Assembly (NCBI GenBank): GCA_018894105.1
Contig: CM032123.1
Location: forward strand, 23,289,744-23,353,743
From: Jacaranda mimosifolia
Lineage: Eukaryota; Streptophyta; Magnoliopsida; Lamiales; Bignoniaceae
Direction of reading: 5' to 3'
DNA: 64,000 nt
The position numbers and the translations under genes are program-made. Below, one piece after another: positions 59,884-64,000 of the stretch. The notes beneath the pieces were generated by a model, which saw only the letters and a program-made list of their open reading frames with translations, did no database searches and had not been told where the DNA came from. Within the stretch, counting starts at the first letter, position 1. Each line of letters opens with the position of its first letter.

Positions 59884-61330
59884 CACTACAAGAAAAATGA
59901 CTTTTTGTTACCATCCAAAATGTGTAGTAATAAGTCAAAATTTGTAGCAAAAGACTTTTTTCCATGAATTTGTAACGGATTTGATTGTGTGGTTAATACA
60001 GGCGTGACAAATAGCTTGCTATAGGATTATTAGCGTAGGAAATACCTTTTACTACAAATTTGAAGCTTTTTCTACGAGTGGCAATTCGTGACAAATATTC
60101 CAGAAAATTGTCTCACATTTTATACATATATTTTATCATGGCAAAAACAACATTTTATCACATTTAACTTCTGCTAAACAATAAATCTGCATTTGTAGCA
60201 ATATAATTGTATTTGTTACAAATCTGCCATTGTAGTTAAAGCAAAATCAAGAATAATTCTTTTTACCATTTCTTATGAGTTCATTTGTGTAGTACAAGTT
60301 TTTTTGTTAAAAATCTTTATTAAAACATATTATATTAAAATTATCATAATAACAATTATGTAAATTTTCAAGAATGACAATAATTTTTACTGTTCAAGAA
60401 AGTCGACATCCTTGCATAAGAAGACATTCAAACTCATAGTGAAAATTCATAACTTCATACAGTATATTAAGACAATAATGTAAATAGTACCTTTCACATA
60501 ATCTAAAACGAGTACGACTATTTCAGCATTAAGATAGATATGGAAGTAACAAATCTTCTTGAAGATGACATGACCTACATATCAAGTAAACCAAAACTAA
60601 ACCAAGTCTTCATCAACATTGGGTGATAAAGTACAACGAATTAGATGAAGATTCCTAAACTCATCAAAATATAATCAACAAAGTATAAATGTACTCAAAA
60701 GAAGGGAACATTCCTACATTTGAACAAAAGTAAGCCAGCTTCCCAATAATGTCCATGATCTACAACTCCATGACCTACAATATAACCCACTATAGTATTA
60801 ATAAATAAGTATAATTGTATCCAAAGAAAAACATTTTAGATTTTAAGAAAAATAATGGAATTGAAAAAAGTGGCCAACATCTCACACCTTAACAAATTCC
60901 CATGCAATACACTTGTGAACAACCTCTCCAGTAGTCCTAGCATTTGGAATAGGGCAAAGTAACTTCTCATTCGCTCTCAATGCCTTTTCAATGTATACCT
61001 TTACATAAGAAGGCATATCTTTGTCTTCTTTAGCAAAAACCATATCAATAATAATACCATGAGCCACAACTCTTTTTGGTATTTCATGGCAAAACAATTG
61101 TACTCAAGCACCAACCTAAATGATTAATTAATTCTCAAATTATATTTCAATAAATTGCCATTTGACTCAAACATTTACGTTATTTTGCAAAACAAGTACT
61201 TTTGTAGTGTGCATACCTTGATATGGTTAGAATAATATTTCACATCTTTATCCTGCACATGTTTGTGCACATCTTTATATTGCACATGTTTCTCCGACAC
61301 ATCCTTTTGATTTTGAAACTTTTTACCAGC
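59884..61330 (-). mobile_element. CACTA (En/Spm) element, 3' end and last exons
   Basis: Starts with the classic terminus CACTACAAGAAAAATGAC at 59884. About 59910-60250 holds repeated 'tttgtag' and 'acaaat' words in both directions (subterminal repeats). Transposase exons read on the minus strand toward this end, so this is the 3' terminus of the element. Its other end was not found in the window. Confidence 0.65.
60882..61330 (-). pseudogene. CACTA-associated transposase (Ptta/En/Spm class), C-terminal exons
   Basis: Exon B (about 61110-60882) ends in PKRVVAHGIIIDMVF, YVKVYIEKAL and HKCIAWEFVKV, the C-terminal pattern of plant Ptta/En/Spm transposase proteins (variable loop, then a closing AWP/AWE-like motif). 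Exon A (about 61322-61218) ends NHIK before a GT donor and is Lys/His-rich. Upstream exons were not resolved. It may belong to a still coding gene whose 5' part was missed. Confidence 0.55.
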
Positions 61331-61349
61331 AATCTATATTTGGTAAAAT

Positions 61350-61838
61350 AGTAAAACAATGATATAAGCAAGTAAAATTTTACAATTTTTCACAATCCTC
61401 AAATAAAGAGGAGTATAAAAGTTGTAATATTTGATAATAAGTGTCATGTCTCCCACCTTTGACAATTAGGAGTAAGAAAGTACCACGAATGGTTTTCATA
61501 CATATTGTAAAAGCCCACAATAGCTTTACATAATTAATGTTATCAAAAGACAAGCATGAACAATGACTACAAATTCGTCCAAATCATACCTATCAATTAC
61601 ATCTTTTCACATGTGGTTCCATATTATTATATATCCATGAAATAAACTTGAAGTATGCATTTATTATAGGCTCACTTTGAATATGCAGCCTCATAAATAT
61701 AGGAGAAACTCATGAGACGGCAACTTAAGGATGTTGTCAATAAGACTAAAAAGATGAGCTTTTCCAATAAGAGGACTCTTTACTAAAATAAAAATTTCAA
61801 CGATAAGCTCATTTTAATTCTTGTATCATTCAAATAAC

Positions 61839-61890
<52 letters not shown>

Positions 61891-62280
61891 AGTATAGGAA
61901 ATTAATAGCAAAATTAAACATGAATAAGTAGACTTTCATAAAAATCATCCAAATATATTGACATTCCAAATTGCCATCAGCATTCATAATTAAGTGTAGG
62001 TCAGACATTGTTTGCCATGCATACTCCTATTCTGTTAAATTATATTCTTTTGCCATGAAAACTTAAGTAGTGTTTGTTCTCTTTTCATTAGTTGTTTGGA
62101 TAATTGCATGACTTTTGATTTTGTTGATCTTTTGTACTATTCGCTCCTTGTCATGTGTTTACGTTCTTTGGGGTTTTTCAATGAGTTAGCTCTTTCTTCC
62201 CATCTATCTCTATTTTTTGTATGCTTCGTCAAACTTTACCATGATAAATCTTTGCAAGTCCCCTCAGAAGTCTTGCAGTA
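61350..62280. other. Noncoding stretch, possibly CACTA interior
   Basis: Apart from the microsatellite no motif was recognised. A short plus frame at 62096-62281 looks like chance. Confidence 0.35.
61839..61887. repeat. (TA)n(GA)n microsatellite
   Basis: About 15 bases of TA followed by about 34 of GA. Confidence 0.95.
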
Positions 62281-62289
62281 GACTTAATT

Positions 62290-62670
62290 TCTATGAGCAG
62301 CTCCTTGAGGGTATGCGAAGATTTGTTATTTCTATATGCGACCTTTAGGGTCCTATAGCAATCTTCATTTCTGCATGCCCTGTTGAGGGTCTTACATTAA
62401 TATTCATTTCTACATGCCTCATAGATGTCTAATAATAGTCTTTTTTGTTGCATTCCCCCTTGCGGATCTTATAGTAGTCTTTGTTGCTATGCACCTCCTT
62501 AGGGGTCTTTTTGTAATCTTTGTTGTTGTGCACCCTCTTAAAGATCTTATAGCGTTCTTTGTTGGTTTGGCACCTTGGGGGGGTCTTATAATGGTCTATT
62601 TTACTTTACCATGTGTCCCCTTAGGTCTTATAATGGTCTTTTTATTTGTTGGTCCACACTCTTAGGATTT
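62290..62670. repeat. Diverged tandem array, about 55-60-bp unit
   Basis: About six units built from 'ggtcttatagtggtctttgttg' type sequence followed by 'tgcaccccttagg' type sequence. It resembles in style, not in exact sequence, the array at 42150-42770, and may be the untranslated part of another gypsy element. Confidence 0.7.
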
Positions 62671-62789
62671 TACCGCAAAGTGGGCCCAGAATCTTGCCGC
62701 AGAGTATGCCCACAATTGTATCGCAAGCTGAAGCCTAATGTGATCAAGATCTTACCATGATTCACATTTACTTTGGGGTCTTACTGCTT

Positions 62790-63234
62790 AGTGATTTGTT
62801 CTTGCAAGAGGTTAGTTTGTAGTTATTGAAGATGACTATTTATAAGAGTCAAATATCGTAGAATCCAAAAATAAGATTGGTTGCCTCATAGGTTTAGTGG
62901 ACTTATTCATAACGAGAGATGGATGATCTAGGACTATCAAGAATCAAATCTTACTTTCCTAGCATAAGCTAATCTACTTAATAGAAATTTACAGAACTCT
63001 TATGGAGATAAGCCACTATATTTAAATAGGCGTGCTTGTTAAGATAGGGGGCTCCTAGCCTTCAGTTTTCCTTTTTTTGTGTTTTGCAGCTTGCGTGTAC
63101 TTGCATTCATGCTCTATATCCTTTGAAGAAGTTTTCTCCATCTACTATTTAGCTCTGCGATGAGGCATGAAGTTATAGACCTCTCTACGACATTCTTACT
63201 CATAAACTTCCCAGGCACATTTGGGCACAATTTG
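62790..63234. other. Noncoding stretch
   Basis: No motif recognised between the tandem array and the LTR start. Confidence 0.35.
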
Positions 63235-64000
63235 TGTAATACCCCAAAATTTTATTTCATATTTAATTGATTACTTTACCTTATTTTTATCTTATTTATT
63301 ATTTTAATTAAAAATATAATGCCTTAGAATTTCGTATTGTATTTAATTGATTATCTTATTGAATTTAATTTGTTTTATTTAGTATATCGATTAAAGACGT
63401 AGTAACGCATAAAATACCATTCTTTTATGAATATATATATATAAATAGAAATAAAATTTAAATTTTCCCCTAATCATATAACGTTAACTATTATATTCCA
63501 TCGTAAATTTATTTTAAAAAATAAAATATTATGCCTTTGTTATAGTAAACTTTACCCTTCTTGGTTAGTTTATAATATATTGGGAGCATCAATAATTAAC
63601 TATGGGACTTGCTAAATTTTTATGGAATTAGAATTATAGTAAGTACTTGTCTTATTCCTAGAGAATAACAGTTAGAGTCCCATTAAAATTAAATTACTTC
63701 TCCCATGTATAAAATTCTTAGGAGCAAAACCCTAAACCTTCTATTCATGGGAGCAGACAAATCAAGCATTCTCTTTAAACTAGAAGAACCCCTAATCTTT
63801 CCCAGGCAAGAAATCTAGTTTCTTTGTTAAATGAAAAATGATTTATACCCAATATTCAAGGCGTAATCTTTTATCATGATGGCTTATCTTATTCGCATAC
63901 AAGAGGCTAACCTGTTTGTTTACCAAGAATTCTTCGTTTCTATGCAAATCCCATATTTCATTTAACATTCATTTCTCTAGCAATAGGGAAAAATAGCCCT
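63235..64000 (+). repeat. Start of an LTR, cut by the window edge
   Basis: 'tgtaataccccaaaattt' at 63235 resembles the TG-starting LTR end 'tgtaacacccctaaaatt' at 50571. Only the first 766 bases are in the window, so the other end and target duplication cannot be checked. Confidence 0.45.

Noticed and set aside
61195..61212. 'tttgtagtg' as the second CACTA terminus
   Set aside because: It lies within a likely intron directly after a splice donor (gtatgcacac on the minus strand) and would cut the transposase exons apart.
1..64000. tRNA, rRNA or organelle-derived insertions
   Set aside because: No conserved tRNA A/B box arrangement with cloverleaf, rRNA core or plastid gene was recognised by eye; a tRNA scan would be needed to exclude small ones.

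Overview
The window is AT-rich nuclear DNA of a flowering plant. It holds introns with plant splice signals, a coiled-coil NB-LRR (NLR) gene of the late-blight R1-like class, a UDP-glycosyltransferase, a plant acid phosphatase, and a dense set of plant transposon families (Mutator-like, CACTA, hAT, Ty3/gypsy, LINE). The wording of the NLR and glycosyltransferase proteins resembles asterids, perhaps Lamiales; this is recognition from memory and was not tested by search. No host gene in the window reads through intact: the NLR, the glycosyltransferase and the acid phosphatase each carry stops, frameshifts or insertions.

Layout. 1-1840: minus-strand gypsy remnant (gag and LTR). 1845-11255: an NLR neighbourhood. 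A shared upstream segment occurs three times (about 1845, 4395 and 9810). One NLR is nearly full length (4643-7491, three lesions) and one is a gutted paralogue (10090-11255). A 1.2-kb Mutator-like element (MULE) with perfect 9-bp target duplications and a hAT-like element sit between them. 11260-15730: a CACTA end, a MITE-like element and an AT-rich inverted-repeat element. 15836-30485: one glycosyltransferase gene broken by two related MULEs, 1.75 kb and 11.46 kb.

The 11.46-kb element (18623-30085) is the centre of interest. It has about 240-bp terminal inverted repeats and 9-bp flanking repeats matching at 8 of 9 positions. It carries four genes or gene relics: a mudrA-like transposase with a SWIM finger (minus), a five-exon plant mobile domain (PMD) gene (minus), and two small, mutually homologous, divergently transcribed ORFs of unknown function that face each other across a palindromic intergenic region. 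Arrays of short GC-rich hairpins (core aggcgtggc / gccacgcct) line both ends and the central palindrome. The 1.75-kb element is an internally deleted relative lacking all the genes.

30490-49100: a LINE 3' half; a gypsy element (about 35283-45515) whose 5' part is interrupted by a CACTA element (about 35670-40192) and whose noncoding part holds a tandem array; then more LTR debris. 49795-54233: a hAT-like element with a perfect 8-bp target duplication, itself hit by a 3,168-bp solo LTR with a perfect 5-bp duplication. 55349-58993: an acid phosphatase gene (minus, three exons, one internal TAG) whose second intron is swollen by a MULE and an LTR fragment. 59884-64000: a CACTA element end with transposase exons, a tandem array, and the start of another LTR cut by the window edge.

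All coordinates and translations were read by eye. Domain names rest on motif recognition, not on database searches.
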